Made by a program: the position numbers and the translations under genes. A stretch of 64,000 nt of DNA, from contig OV884011.1 of the NCBI GenBank assembly GCA_930367205.1, positions 43,351,754 through 43,415,753 of the forward strand, in the 5' to 3' direction. The DNA is from Acanthosoma haemorrhoidale (taxonomy: Eukaryota > Arthropoda > Insecta > Hemiptera > Acanthosomatidae). Shown here in pieces: positions 1-10,149 of this stretch (its first letter is position 1; every line of letters begins with the position of its first letter). Below the pieces are notes generated by a model. That model did not search any database. It had not been told where the DNA came from and was given only the letters and a program-made list of their open reading frames with translations.

Positions 1-357
1 AACATAAAAAAAGTAGAAACTTCTACTTCCCATGTTTAATATGTAGCTACTTATCGATATATTGAAGACAAATAGTAAAGTCAATCATTTTTGGTAAATA
101 ACTCGATCAGGAAATTGGGGTTTTATTTTCAAAAATTATTTCTTAAAATTCCCATTGAATCTTTTTTCATTGGAGTTTTAGAAACCATTTTATTTTTCCA
201 TAAATTTAATTTGAGTCCCTGTCATTTTACTTATAAGCATTTTGAAGGAGTTCAAGCTTTTTTTTTTCTTTCTTTTTATTAAACTTTATCTAAAGTGAAG
301 GATGTCAGGCGGAAGTAAATATATATTCATAATAAGTTCCCGTTATATACATTATAT

Positions 358-396
358 TATATATACACACACACATATATATATATATTATAATAT
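358..396. repeat. AT/AC-rich microsatellite
   Basis: Short run of alternating AT and AC dinucleotides just upstream of the putative exon at 443. Simple low-complexity DNA; no function proposed. Confidence 0.7.
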
Positions 397-442
397 AATA
401 GTTCCTGTTAGGGCTAAGTTCCAATGCTTGATTTTACAATAG

Positions 443-528
443 AGAAAATTACGTTCGGAAATCCGTTATTCGGCCCATACAAAGAGATTATTGTCGAGTG
501 TGAAGGGAAAGGCTATGCTTTCATACAG
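443..528 (+). CDS. Putative internal exon with an RRM RNP1-like motif
   Basis: An 86-nt open stretch is bounded by an acceptor-like ACAATAG and a donor-like CAG|GTACCG. After two leading bases it reads 28 codons ending GKGYAFIQ. KGYAFIQ fits the RNP1 octamer of RNA-recognition motifs (basic-G-aromatic-G/A-F-hydrophobic-x-aromatic), and the preceding PYKEIIVE resembles the strand and helix before RNP1. The aromatic residue that normally closes RNP1 would fall on the next exon, which I did not find. It lies on the same strand as the Tudor-like exon candidates at 3281 and 10044 and could share a gene with them. Seen: open frame, splice-like borders, RNP1-like string. Inferred: exon status and RRM identity. 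A chance open frame is a real alternative. Confidence 0.33.
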
Positions 529-1175
529 GTACCGTCTTCGTATCTGTATGTAATGTATGGTTCACGATAACGGTAATACAAATGATTCAATCGATCTGAA
601 ATTTATTACACTACACCTCAAAATATTTTGGTAAAAACGCAACAACGTGTTTAAAGTATAATTTAAAAAAAAAGGTCGATTCCGTTTACATAATTTTTAA
701 AGCTTTCTCAAATCATTAGATTTGATTAGATAGCCTCGAAGCTGTTTATTTATGTCATAGCTTACTAGCTATTTAAAGATATTAAGTTCTTATTTATTAT
801 GGTTAAGGGTACCTTAGAGTCAGTAACTCTAAAACTATGTATATACAATTATAATTATATATACAAAAAATGTATTAAATAAATTGAGCCAATTGAATAA
901 GTAGCACTAGTACAGCGTTGTCGTAAGTCGAGGATACGCCCTTCACTTTCCTTCGAAAAAATTACTTTGGTTGTCGCCTTCGCACTCAATCCTTTTCCCC
1001 AGCTAATGTAATAATTGCTGCGAATCAAAATATGTTATTCCAACTTTCTTGGTGTATTATATAATAATGAATAATAAAACATATAATGAATAAATTAAAA
1101 AAAAATATTAAAGGATTATACAATGTAAAAATGGTATGTTGTGGCGTCGGTGTTGAGCGTGTATATGTATAAAAA
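529..1175. other. AT-rich DNA, no gene seen
   Basis: AT-rich sequence with scattered stops in all frames. If the exon at 443-528 is real, this is intron. Confidence 0.5.
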
Positions 1176-1362
1176 TATAACTCCTATCTCTCCACAGGAT
1201 TTATTTATTTTCACCCGAACGTTTTCGACGGACTATGCCGTCATTCTCAAGGGTTCGGACCCTTGAACTATAGTAAATGCTCGGTTTGACTTTGTTGGCA
1301 TAGACTGTCGTAAAAGGTTCAGGTGAAAATAAATGAATGCTGTGGAGAACCGGAAGGTGTTT
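1176..1362. mobile_element. Short inverted-repeat element with degenerate hammerhead-like motif
   Basis: About 190 bp with imperfect terminal inverted repeats: CTCCACAG plus adjoining bases at 1190, matched by CTGTGGAG at 1340-1347. Inside each end is ATTTATTTTCACC and a GAACGTTTTCGACGG-like block. On the minus strand the left half reads GAATGACGGCATAGTCCGTC followed by GAAAACG, which is a GACGG/CCGTC hairpin followed by GAAA. That arrangement resembles stem II and the GAAA strand of a hammerhead ribozyme, but the CUGAUGA core is not intact. A related copy is at 24529-24694. Hammerhead motifs are known from Penelope-like elements and retrozymes; membership here is inference. Confidence 0.5.
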
Positions 1363-1499
1363 TATATCTTAACAATGTTTTCATGCTAGTGTACCTTTAA
1401 AATTTCATATCGATTAGACCATTAGCATTACCTAGTTATCGTAGAACAGCCAAACACATGTAAGAAAAAACAGATTAGTACTCTACAATAACAGCGGCC

Positions 1500-1860
1500 A
1501 ACTGATGAATGAATGGCAGGGTGAAAGACAAGACGTAGAGCGGGGGTAGCGAGGGGAATGAAACTGGGTTGTAGACAAGAAACTGTGTTAATGGTAGCGA
1601 GGGCTGTTCACCCCAGGGACCTGTTGGCTAGGGGGCAACCACCCCCGCTCGATACTGCGCCGCCCCCGTCTTCCTCGTCTTTCTCTCTCTTCTCTTCTGT
1701 ATCAAAGAGGGTGTGAGTGCTAATGGTGCAAAGGGTGCAACGTGGGTGCTAAGTCCCATGCCGGGTGCGCACCCGTTGGGGCATGTCCAGTGCCCAGTGT
1801 ATCGCGGGTCGTTCAACCCTCTCCGCGTCAAAACAAACAGAGCATTGTCCTCTGTGAGGC
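1500..1860. other. GC-rich block of unknown nature
   Basis: Clearly more GC-rich than its surroundings, with CT-rich tracts and runs such as GGGGGCAACCACCCCCG. Open frames on both strands are short and resemble no family I know. Probably an old repeat; no function assigned. Confidence 0.35.
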
Positions 1861-3280
1861 GTCTATGCCATTTTTAATTTGCTCACTGCAGTCAGCTGCC
1901 GATACGGGATCTATGTGTTCATTATAGCGACAAAATATGCTATTACTTATTTATTTTTTAAAAATTATAATCCGTGGTGCAACATCTCACGAACCGGTGA
2001 CACGGCTCAAATGTATATAAACAGCGGTATGAGTATCCGGCCGTGTGAGTTTCTTTGATATTTTTGAACATAAAAAAAAAGCATATAAAAATAGCGTAAA
2101 TATTAACCATTATCATGTTAAATAGCTTCTGATCAAAGACTTGAGAAGTCTTAACAGTCACCGAAATTAACCTACTTTTTTCAAGTTTTATTTGTTTTTC
2201 TTCTTTATGTTTTGAAATATTGTGGATTTTACAATAAAAATATCTGATGGAGTGATTAGAAGTAGAGTCTCCCCCTTGTGTAATTAACTATCAAGAGAAA
2301 TAATTAAGAAACCCCTGATATCTGTAGAAAACGAACTACTTCGCCACAGAGACGGTTTTTGTAAGATTTTTTTTTCATAATTTAGGGTCGATGTAGTCGG
2401 TGAAACTTTCAAAAATTAGTTTATTGCATCATTAATCTAAAATATTTTAGGCGAGAAATGTAACACTAAACAAGAGATCTGATTAAAACTGGATCAACAT
2501 ACTCGTTTATCCGAGCCTATGTGGGGGAAGGGGTAGAAAACAGTTATTTTAACTTTTTAAAGTAAAATAATTATTTATAATCTTATATACTTTGACTGTG
2601 ACACTAATTAATTTAAATTAAATACAAACTAATTTCACATTATGCTCAGGATTGAAAGCTAGATTTTGAAAAGTAAAATTTTTGTCCCTCGGGATTCGAC
2701 CCCGCTATGTCTTGAATTTTAATTTTAGTTAATATTTCAATAATATCATGAATGCCTTGGCATTGCCTGATAGCTAGATGGTTGTGCGTGGTAAAGGTAA
2801 AATAATTAAGTTTGCCTCCTTAAATTCTCTAGCAAGGCATTCTTGTTGTATCTGACGATTTTTTGAGTTCACGAACTTTTCTGAAATTCCTCTCTCTAGC
2901 ACCTAATTGCACTAACGCAACTATTACACAAATCTAACCTTTTTGAAATTGATAGGCAGTTATCTCGGAACCGTTGACGGAGGTTAACGTGGTGTCCTCT
3001 TTTAGGAGTTTGTAGTATTTTTTTTATTAGCAGGGCTGAAGCCCGAGGAGTTAGTATAAGTGCAGTTCGCGGGATTAACAAATCCCTTAATTGCGTGATA
3101 CATCACCCGTGACTTTATTGTTTTTTTTTTTATTTGTCTTTACTTTTTAAGTTCCTTACGCCTAATCAAAAATCCGTAAACCATTATAGTTAATATCGGT
3201 CCTTTGAATTCTATGTATAATGTATATTATTTGTATATATGTTTCTTTGTATGTATTTAATATCCAACCAAATTTAACAG
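1861..3280. other. AT-rich DNA, no gene seen
   Basis: Nothing gene-like. One tRNA B-box-like string (GGATTCGACCCC) sits near 2693 without a convincing A box, so it was not called as an RNA gene. Confidence 0.45.
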
Positions 3281-3333
3281 TTGTCGTCAGCCAAAATGTC
3301 AAAGACTATTGGTCGATTGTAATTGAATGCCAG
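3281..3333 (+). CDS. Putative exon with Tudor-like beta strands
   Basis: A 53-nt stretch follows an acceptor-like AATTTAACAG and precedes CAG|GTTGTT. After two bases it reads 17 codons, VVSQNVKDYWSIVIECQ. The pattern of valines, an xx-DYW aromatic pair and an alternating hydrophobic strand matches the opening of many extended Tudor domains (V-S-x-V-x-x-x-x-F/Y-W). The frame stays open upstream and downstream, so the splice borders are not forced. Seen: the motif and consensus-like borders. Inferred: exon and domain identity. The entry phase differs from the exit phase of the exon at 443, so at least one exon would be missing between them. Confidence 0.28.
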
Positions 3334-3844
3334 GTTGTTGTTGCCTGCCCATTCATGTCTAGAAACAAATTGTTCAAAATCTTTAGATTAAACCTTTACT
3401 TACTTTAATAAGGCATCAGAAAATGCTCGAAAACTTTCCCCTGATGAAATAATAAGAAGTTCATTTATTAATAAATTTCACAGCAAAGGTGAATTAGATT
3501 TTATTTTGATATTTTTCCACAAAGTTGCTTGTATTTTCGCCAATAAGTCCGATAGGACAATTTTCCTTTAATGATCCACCACACATTGTCGAAAGGTTTT
3601 TTGACATATTTTTTCAGTCGTTTATTTAAATATATTTGATGAAGTAGGTTCATAAGTTGGTATGGGTATCTGTGATTTCGCTTTATAATGTGACCAGCTC
3701 CTCAGAGTCACTATACACGGATACGTATTCTTAAATAAGAAATTATCTTGTCTACAATTTAGTACTTTTCGCTGTACATTGTGTGTGCTCTGTTACAAGT
3801 AGTGCCTCCTTACGAGCCTAGCGATCAGTGGAGAAGAAGTAACC

Positions 3845-3985
3845 CCAAGTCTTGCAGTGCTCGATAAGCGGGCGTCGAACCCAGGCTATCTGCGGAGTGG
3901 GGGCGGAAGAGCCCGAACGAAAGCTGGCCCGCAACTCTCAGCCTTTCCCGAAAGTGAAAGCTGTCTCTATCGCCCCATCTCCGGC
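3845..3985. other. GC-rich block with a minus-strand tRNA B-box-like string
   Basis: Reading the minus strand across 3871-3882 gives GGGTTCGACGCC, which fits the RNA polymerase III B box. A matching A box at normal spacing is not evident, so this is more likely a worn SINE than a tRNA gene. The block also holds AGTGAAAGCTG, which recurs in the GC-rich block at 37560-37700. Confidence 0.3.
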
Positions 3986-4496
3986 TCATCTTTTTATAGT
4001 ATTCTCTCTCATCTTTTTATAGTTTTTCCTAACACTTTATTTTTTTTTCCCCGTTTATTTCGCTTTTGGGTTTATTTTTAGATAACGTCCGTTTCTGACT
4101 CATCGGGGAGGCCGTATTCCTTCAAAACTAGAGGGAAAAAAAGTCTTGATTTTTAGGCTGTCTGTGACGCTATTTAGGAAACGTTTTCGTCATCGGAAAG
4201 GCTAAAAATGGCAGTACTGTTCTACGACCGCTGTCCCCTTAGCGGCAGGTCTGCTCGGGGTCCACTCAGCCGCTTGAGGATTAACTTGAAGCTACTTGAA
4301 TAAATAATTAGTGAATCTCGTTTAGAAAGCAGAGGGGTATAAGAGTTATCAGTAACCGTGCTAAACCCATAGTCGATAAATTATATTGCAGGCTCGAGAT
4401 ATTTCATGTCATTCATCAGTAAGTAGAGGTTGTGTGTATGAATTGTTACTGGATTTATAAACAGCTAACATTGCCAATAAGCATGATATAATACAC

Positions 4497-4931
4497 TTTT
4501 TTTTTTACATATCCTCTTGTTACAAAATTAGTTATAGAATACACTACAGATCCATCAGACGAATCTATTTACAATTGATTCATTATGGTTCTTGTAGCTT
4601 GGCTACATTTTATACAAATTCTGTATCCTACACATAGTGATCTGCATTGTACAAAAGCATAATGATGTACGATATACATTAATGTACTGAAATTATTAAA
4701 TGTGACGGGGCTCACCTTATTTATCATAGACTTAAAACTAACTTAGATCTAACAACTTAAACTAAATCTTAACCTAATTTTCACAGGCTGTTGCCATCGA
4801 TGCGGGACGGGTGGTGGGGTCATAGTGTAAAACACTGGGTTTGTCAGGTGCTGCAACGAGTCAAAAAACTTGATGTGTCACCCACCGGAATGAACTCACC
4901 CACCGATGGCACACCAAGCATCGGTTGCATA
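4497..4931 (-). mobile_element. LINE family A, 5'-truncated copy
   Basis: Minus-strand non-LTR retrotransposon end. The poly(A) appears as a T run at 4497-4506. The 3' UTR matches, in reverse, that of the fuller copy ending at 13735 (shared GTGAG/GGGGCTCACC block, GATTCRYCTGA block). The segment at 4785-4930 is the reverse of the last part of the reverse-transcriptase ORF at 13320-13460. It is flanked by ATAATACAC on both sides (4488-4496 and 4932-4940), consistent with a target-site duplication. Only the last part of ORF2 and the 3' UTR remain, so the copy is dead. Confidence 0.85.
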
Positions 4932-4944
4932 ATAATACACATGA

Positions 4945-7900
4945 GCTCAACACACAAATATTTACTTTACCTTTCTCAACCTTTTCGAGGGCCGTTTGCT
5001 GCTACGTTTGCATTTGGTGATATTATGCTTTCAAAAATTTAATTTTTTTTGTTTTTAAAAAGTCAGACGCGTAAAAAAAAAAATCATCATAAAACTCCCC
5101 AGTCATGTCTTCCTTTGACTGGCTATTATAGCGTTTTTTATAAGAGATACAAAGGAGTGACTTGTTCAAAGGAACTTGTTTCAAGAATTAGCGAAGAAAT
5201 CTAGACAGGCTGCTAAATACCGTTCATTTTTCATTTCACTAAAGTTTATTATCATCATGTCATCAAATAGTGAAATGTTCCTGGACGAATGTGATTTTTC
5301 GTCTGATATCACATTGATCTGGTAGTCCTAATTGAATATGTCTCAGGGATTTAAAGATGGATGGAATCACGCATTGTCAAATGCATCATGGATGTCGGAA
5401 AACTATAAATATGAATAAAGCTTTCACTACATCATATTTTCCGTTGTGTGATCTTATCAGATAAATAATACCACGTGTTGGTAGAATATACATTTAAAAT
5501 TTCAGCTTGATTGGATTGGCATTAACGACCATTAAGGAACATACTTGCACACACGTCATAAAATCCTGCTTCAAACAAAATTATCCCGATCAATTCACTA
5601 TATAATTTTGTACAATCATAAAAATAAATAATGATCTCTTAAAAAAAAATAATAATATAAAAGTGTTACGAATGTGTGAAAGACTCCTGGAGTTGAGCCC
5701 TGGAACCTAGGTCCTGTGTCCCCTAGTCTTAGGCTCTAGGCCATTCTCTAATAATAACTTTATAATTTTAGAAACAGATATATGTTACGGGTGCGATTTT
5801 AGTCATTATATTTATTCTTCAAACTATTTCCAGCAGTTGCTAATCAACGGATTTAATTTCATCGTACTCATTTTTGTTCATCGGTGAAAATTATATTGAA
5901 GGGCTTTTCAGCTGTAATATTTTAGTTTCGATTCCCGAGTATTATAGTTTTTCATAATAACCTTTTACACTAGTCGAAATAAGCTCATGAAATATCAAAT
6001 AATATTTAGAAAATATATAAGATTTCGATACAACTTCTCTAACGATGATTTACTAAAATTCCTCTATGCACATCAATAACGGGTTTATCCTTGACCACAC
6101 CGCAATAAAATATTAATCAAATAAAAATGTGACAAATAGTTTATAGATGTATAAATTATAATTATTAACAGTAATTAATTATTAATAATTATTACGCTAA
6201 AAAAAAGTAGACATGGCTGGGGCTCGAACATAAAATCTCTAAATTTCCGCCCTGTCAATATCAAATCGATGTATCCTTGCTCAAGCAAAGATCAGATCTA
6301 TCTAAAGCGTGGTCGGAAGAACACCCATCGTTTGTCTTTTTCTATGGCAATAAACACTATATCACTGAGCTTACATTCCACGATTGGAATTATTTACATA
6401 TAATTATTTATTTAATTAATTGAATGAATATTAAAATATGTATACCTAGCTACGATTAATCTCCTCATGGATCTCAAAACTCGGGAGGACTTGTACTTAT
6501 TTATTTATAAGAAATTTCAAGAAACATTATGGTTTCGCTTAACGTGACCGCCAAAAGAAAAAGGTCAACCTCGAAAAATAATTAAGGGAAATTAATTAAA
6601 TATTTGGAATTAAAATTACTGTTGAGTAGGATTTAAAGTTGGCGTTGTATTATACTTAGTAAGGATACATGCATAAGACCGTGTTTGTCTCTTAGGCATA
6701 TTATACTAACAAGAAATTGAATCTGTCAATAGGTTTGTTAAAATTTATACTGTAGGAATGGTGAGTGTATAAAAAATATACATGGCCGATTTATTAATTA
6801 AATAATTGTTAACGTTGTAGGTTAACAAGAACGACATTAATTTTGTGGAACATCACACATGACCGACTGTGGCTAGTTCGATTGTTTACTGGACAACCAG
6901 ACAATTCTAGAAATGTACTTATTATTCATGTTTTGCCCAAACAATGTTTCACAGATAATTATTCATAGTTATCCCGGTACTATTATACATCACTGCGTGT
7001 AACCGTACAATCTGCCTGTATGTATAAAATCCAAATATAGATCACTGTACCTCAAGAACAAGTCCTAGGGATGTGAAATTGTGCATGGTGATTCTTCTCG
7101 TAGTGTAGAGGTGGACTAACAAATATTTTTCAAAAATTCGACTCCTAAGAGACATTGGTCTAAGGCTCAAGCCGTGGCTATTCCAATGATGAAGAGGCTC
7201 ACACTAAAAAGGATTCGTCAAAAATTCAAGAATCGGCCTAAGATAAAAAAAAAACCATTTATCAGTTATTTTCCTGGGTGACAGAAGGGAGAATGAAAAA
7301 GTAGTTGGGAAGGAAGTTTTATAAAAAGTGTTTTTTTTTTAAATTTAGTTGCTCATTGTTTTCCTTTAAGTTACAAATATCGAATAAGTTCATTTCTGTT
7401 TCTTAATACAAATACAGTAATTTTCTGCATCGATCAGAAACAGAACGGATCCATGCACGTCAAAGTACGGATATTTTTACCTAATTGATTGATACAAATA
7501 ACAAGTAGCTGTAGCTGCTATTTTGATTATATTATACATTTTATGTGCTCACTCGAAATCGTCTCCGATTGATGTCGAGTGAACTAACTGTCAGTAAAAA
7601 AAACCAAAAAAATGTTTGTACTCTAAGGAGTACGATGGCGCCAGACGATAGAAACTTCTAAAGTCACTCTTAAAGTCAGATGATGTCAATGAGAGTGAAA
7701 CGGTCCCCGGGTGACTGAATAAATTTGGGTGGGCCACATCTAGATTCAGGAGATTTCAGTCTTAAGAAGAGCGTTCCAGTCTTCTGCGTATCCCTTCCTT
7801 GAAATATCACCATCTTTCAGCGTTGTTAGTGCCTTTTTTTTTCTTGAAGAACGCAACAATACTATACAATTAATCTTGCAAGAACTGATTATTAAAAAAG

Positions 7901-8055
7901 AAGCCTTTTTATTTCATTTAATTTAGAAAGATCGTAGAGAATTATTATATTAAGTTGGCAAAATACGAATCATGGGCCTGAAACCGATGGATCGTTTGAT
8001 TCTCTTATTTTAAGCAAAACCAGGTGTATTGATAGGGGTTTTAATTACCTTAGGC
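4945..8055. other. AT-rich DNA, no gene seen
   Basis: About 3 kb without a supported gene. A minus-strand tRNA-like remnant lies at 5680-5770. The stretch at 6205-6290 holds another weak B-box-like string (minus strand, near CTGGGGCTCGAAC). The rest is AT-rich and uninformative. Confidence 0.45.
5680..5770 (-). mobile_element. tRNA-like SINE remnant
   Basis: On the minus strand an A-box-like TGGCCTAGAGCC is followed after about 30 nt by GGGCTCAACTCC, which resembles a B box. The spacing suits a tRNA-derived SINE head. The tail is not defined and the cloverleaf is poor. Confidence 0.3.
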
Positions 8056-8058
8056 TTA

Positions 8059-8126
8059 AAAAGTCTGGTTTAGCCTCTCGTTAAGTCCATTAGACTGTGG
8101 GCAATCAATAGAGGTGAATATCAATT
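8059..8126 (-). pseudogene. Gypsy-type integrase fragment, C-terminal part of catalytic core
   Basis: Minus-strand codons just before a stop at 8056-8058 read PQSNGLNERLNQT, the conserved stretch around the catalytic glutamate of Ty3/gypsy integrases (rve fold). It continues the integrase piece at 9148-9555; the two are separated by LINE insertions D (8138-8930) and A (8942-9147). The reading frame of the two pieces differs by a small indel at the junction. The element is broken and no LTRs were found around it. Confidence 0.8.
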
Positions 8127-8137
8127 GAATTTTCATG

Positions 8138-8628
8138 TAGTGGTCCCCCTTCTGAAACCAGCGAAAAGCGGTTATGAGCCATCTCATTACCGCCCCATCA
8201 GTCTGCTGACTCAACTCTCGAAGCTGTTCGAGAGAATCATCCACGTACATCTCTCAGGGCACTGCGAGTCACAAGAAGTCATCCCACCAGAGCAGACTGG
8301 TTTCAGCACAGGCTTAAGTGCGAACAACAACCTGGTGAGATTGCAACAATACGTCGCATCGAACGTCCGGAGCAACAGAGCTACCGCTATGATTTCACTG
8401 AACTGTTCGAAAGCTTTAGACTCTGTCGACCACCACATCCTACTCCAACGTCTGAGGGAATATGAATTCTCGGATCAGCTGCAGAACCTGATGAGATCCT
8501 ATCTTACAGGCAGAACTTTTTCGGTTCGTATAGGCACTACGTCTACGACCCGAAGAAATTACACTGCCGGTGTCCCCCAAGGATCGGTGCTAGGCCCCCT
8601 GCTGAAGCCTGGAGACATCTGGACGTGA
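8138..8628 (+). pseudogene. Reverse transcriptase fragment of LINE D
   Basis: Open frame of about 160 codons covering the fingers and first palm blocks of a Jockey/CR1-type reverse transcriptase. Visible are HYRPISLL (block 1 region), LSKLFERII, EQTGF, an SKALDSVDHHI string carrying the first palm aspartate, and AGVPQGSVLGPLL (block 4). It then stops seven codons later (KPGDIWT). The second catalytic pair (x-A-D-D) and everything after it are missing. The frame starts inside the domain because the copy is 5'-truncated, so the ATG at 8125 upstream of the element is not a real start. Reverse transcription by this product is not possible as it stands. Confidence 0.85.
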
Positions 8629-8930
8629 TCGAACCCTAGCCCCCTGACGGAGGCTGAAGATCTACACCCAGCCGAGAGATCGAGCCGGGGCTGGCCAGGC
8701 TTGACCTGGCCGACTACAAACCCTTGCCTAGGTACCCCTAGGCTCCACCCTCGGTAGACTCTCACTACCTTCCTGATTCCACCCGCCTCCTTTAGGCATT
8801 CCACACCCTATATCCTTCTCATATATCCTTCAAATGGGGGACTCCCTTAGTGAAAGGCACTCATTAGCCCAAAGTAATTTTCCCACATCCTATTTTATAA
8901 GTTTGAGAGCTAAGATAAAAAAAAAAAAAA
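8138..8930 (+). mobile_element. LINE family D, internally deleted Jockey-like element with target-site duplication
   Basis: A 5'-truncated non-LTR retrotransposon ending in an A run (about 8915-8930). It is flanked by an 11-bp duplication GAATTTTCATG at 8127-8137 and 8931-8941. It holds reverse-transcriptase sequence up to VPQGSVLGPLL, then jumps directly into a GC-rich 3' UTR with no YADD/FADD catalytic motif or thumb. The 3' UTR end recurs in reverse at 37038-37131 and 60664-60814, which fixes its 3' boundary. It lies inside a gypsy integrase, at the 5' edge of a family A tail, so it is the youngest of the three. Confidence 0.9.
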
Positions 8931-8941
8931 GAATTTTCATG

Positions 8942-9147
8942 AATTATAAACAGAAGGTGAACCCCATCACCTAGTATTATATACATTACATTGTAATTTT
9001 CACGTCAATCTGTTATCGTTATGTAACCCAACCTCCTTCGAATGCATCAGCGCATCGCAGAAAGAGGAGAAATTCGTAAATTGAAATTTTGTAAATTGTT
9101 AAAAATGGTATAATTAATTAAAGGGTTTTAGGAAAAAAAAAAAAAAT
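8942..9147 (+). mobile_element. LINE family A 3' tail inserted in gypsy integrase
   Basis: GAAGGTGAACCCCATCACC near 8952 matches the family A 3' UTR at 13521-13540, and the fragment ends AAAGGGTTTTAGG plus an A run (9134-9147), like the A end at 13715-13735. Integrase coding resumes directly after the A run. Before D arrived, its left edge would have been near the integrase sequence at 8127-8137; TCAT occurs at both edges and could be a short target-site duplication. Confidence 0.75.
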
Positions 9148-9555
9148 CATCTTCGCTAGGTATGTATCTTTTAAGTATTGCAGAATTCAAGGCCGTATAT
9201 TGGTCTGCCAGGATGATATTGATTTTATTTTTCTGCGCAATTGGATCAATAAGTCTTATGAAATGTTCGGCACATTGACCTGTCGTAGTATAAATCCACG
9301 CATACCAACTAAAATGATCTACCAATATATGCATAAATTTCTTAGGTGATCGATTTCCACCAAAACCACCAACAGAATATATAGACATGATCTCATATGG
9401 CTCAAGTGCAGGACTTAGTTTTGACATTAAACCAATGGGTCTACTGGTACGCACTTTATTTTCCATACAAATGGCACAATTTTTACAGAATTGACTTATT
9501 ACAGCTGGAGTTTACATATGTTTTTTTCTTATTGTATATTTATTTCGGAAAGTTT
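9148..9555 (-). pseudogene. Gypsy-type integrase fragment, zinc finger half and catalytic core
   Basis: The minus-strand frame gives QFCKNCAICMENKVR (the CxxC half of the integrase HHCC zinc finger), then the rve core with SVGGFGGNRSPKKFMHILVDHFS, GQCAEHFIRLIDPI and ADQYTALNSAILKRY. The second catalytic aspartate (ADQY) is present. The first is lost: MSIYSVGG stands where family members usually have MSIDxVGG. The two histidines of the zinc finger, expected near 9560-9600, are eroded by stops and frameshifts. This is a decayed Ty3/gypsy pol piece. More distant pol-like traces extend up to about 9840 but are too degraded to annotate. Confidence 0.85.
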
Positions 9556-9978
9556 CTCAGGAAGACCCCTAATCCCAACGATCATTAATATTATCAATCG
9601 ACATCAAAGATGGACGCGTTTAAAATAAATTGATCGACGAAGAAGAAGTCAAATGATCAATGATTCCGATAAATACATAAAACTTTTAAAAATCAATTTA
9701 AAAATTATTTTTTAAATTGGTATTTTTATTATGTTTGGCTCGATTGACATTATTAATCAATAATTTAGCTTTACGAATTTGAAATTTCATGAAATTTACC
9801 TTATTTGCATCGCAAATACGCTGTTGTTAAGTGCTATGATTATTGCTCCTATTTAACCAGTTAATGAAACAACAAACGGTTATATATATATAAAAATAAT
9901 AACCAATTTTACAACATACAATTATATGTAAATATATATATCATGTAGTAAATTAAGAAATACTTAACATTGACTTAA

Positions 9979-10149
9979 ATGGCATTGCCCTTATCTGACA
10001 AGCGTTTAGCCCTCCTCAACCCTTTGGAAAGAATTCCTGACAGTATTGAGATTCATGTTGGATCGTTTCACCCATATGGATTTTGGTTCAGAATTCATGT
10101 AACCGCAACAGAAACTATTATCAAATGCTATTTAGAAATTAAAAATTAA
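9979..10149 (+). CDS. Short ORF with Tudor-like core, possible exon
   Basis: A 56-codon ATG frame whose centre reads IEIHVGSFHPYGFWFRIHV. The pattern V-x-x-x-x-P-x-x-F-W is typical of the start of extended Tudor domains. If it is an exon, CCTGACAG ending at 10043 could be the acceptor and CAT|GTAACC at 10098 the donor, giving exon 10044-10098. The ORF as drawn has no splice sites at its own ends. Together with 443-528 and 3281-3333 on the same strand it suggests an RRM/Tudor gene such as the Vreteno or TDRD class of germline piRNA factors. That link is inference; chance is possible. Confidence 0.28.
   Translation: MALPLSDKRLALLNPLERIPDSIEIHVGSFHPYGFWFRIHVTATETIIKCYLEIKN

Noticed and set aside
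3871..3882. tRNA gene on the minus strand
   Set aside because: Only the B box fits; no A box at proper spacing and no closing acceptor stem.
8559..8804. 81-codon minus-strand ORF
   Set aside because: It lies antisense in the GC-rich 3' UTR of LINE D; the composition explains the open frame.
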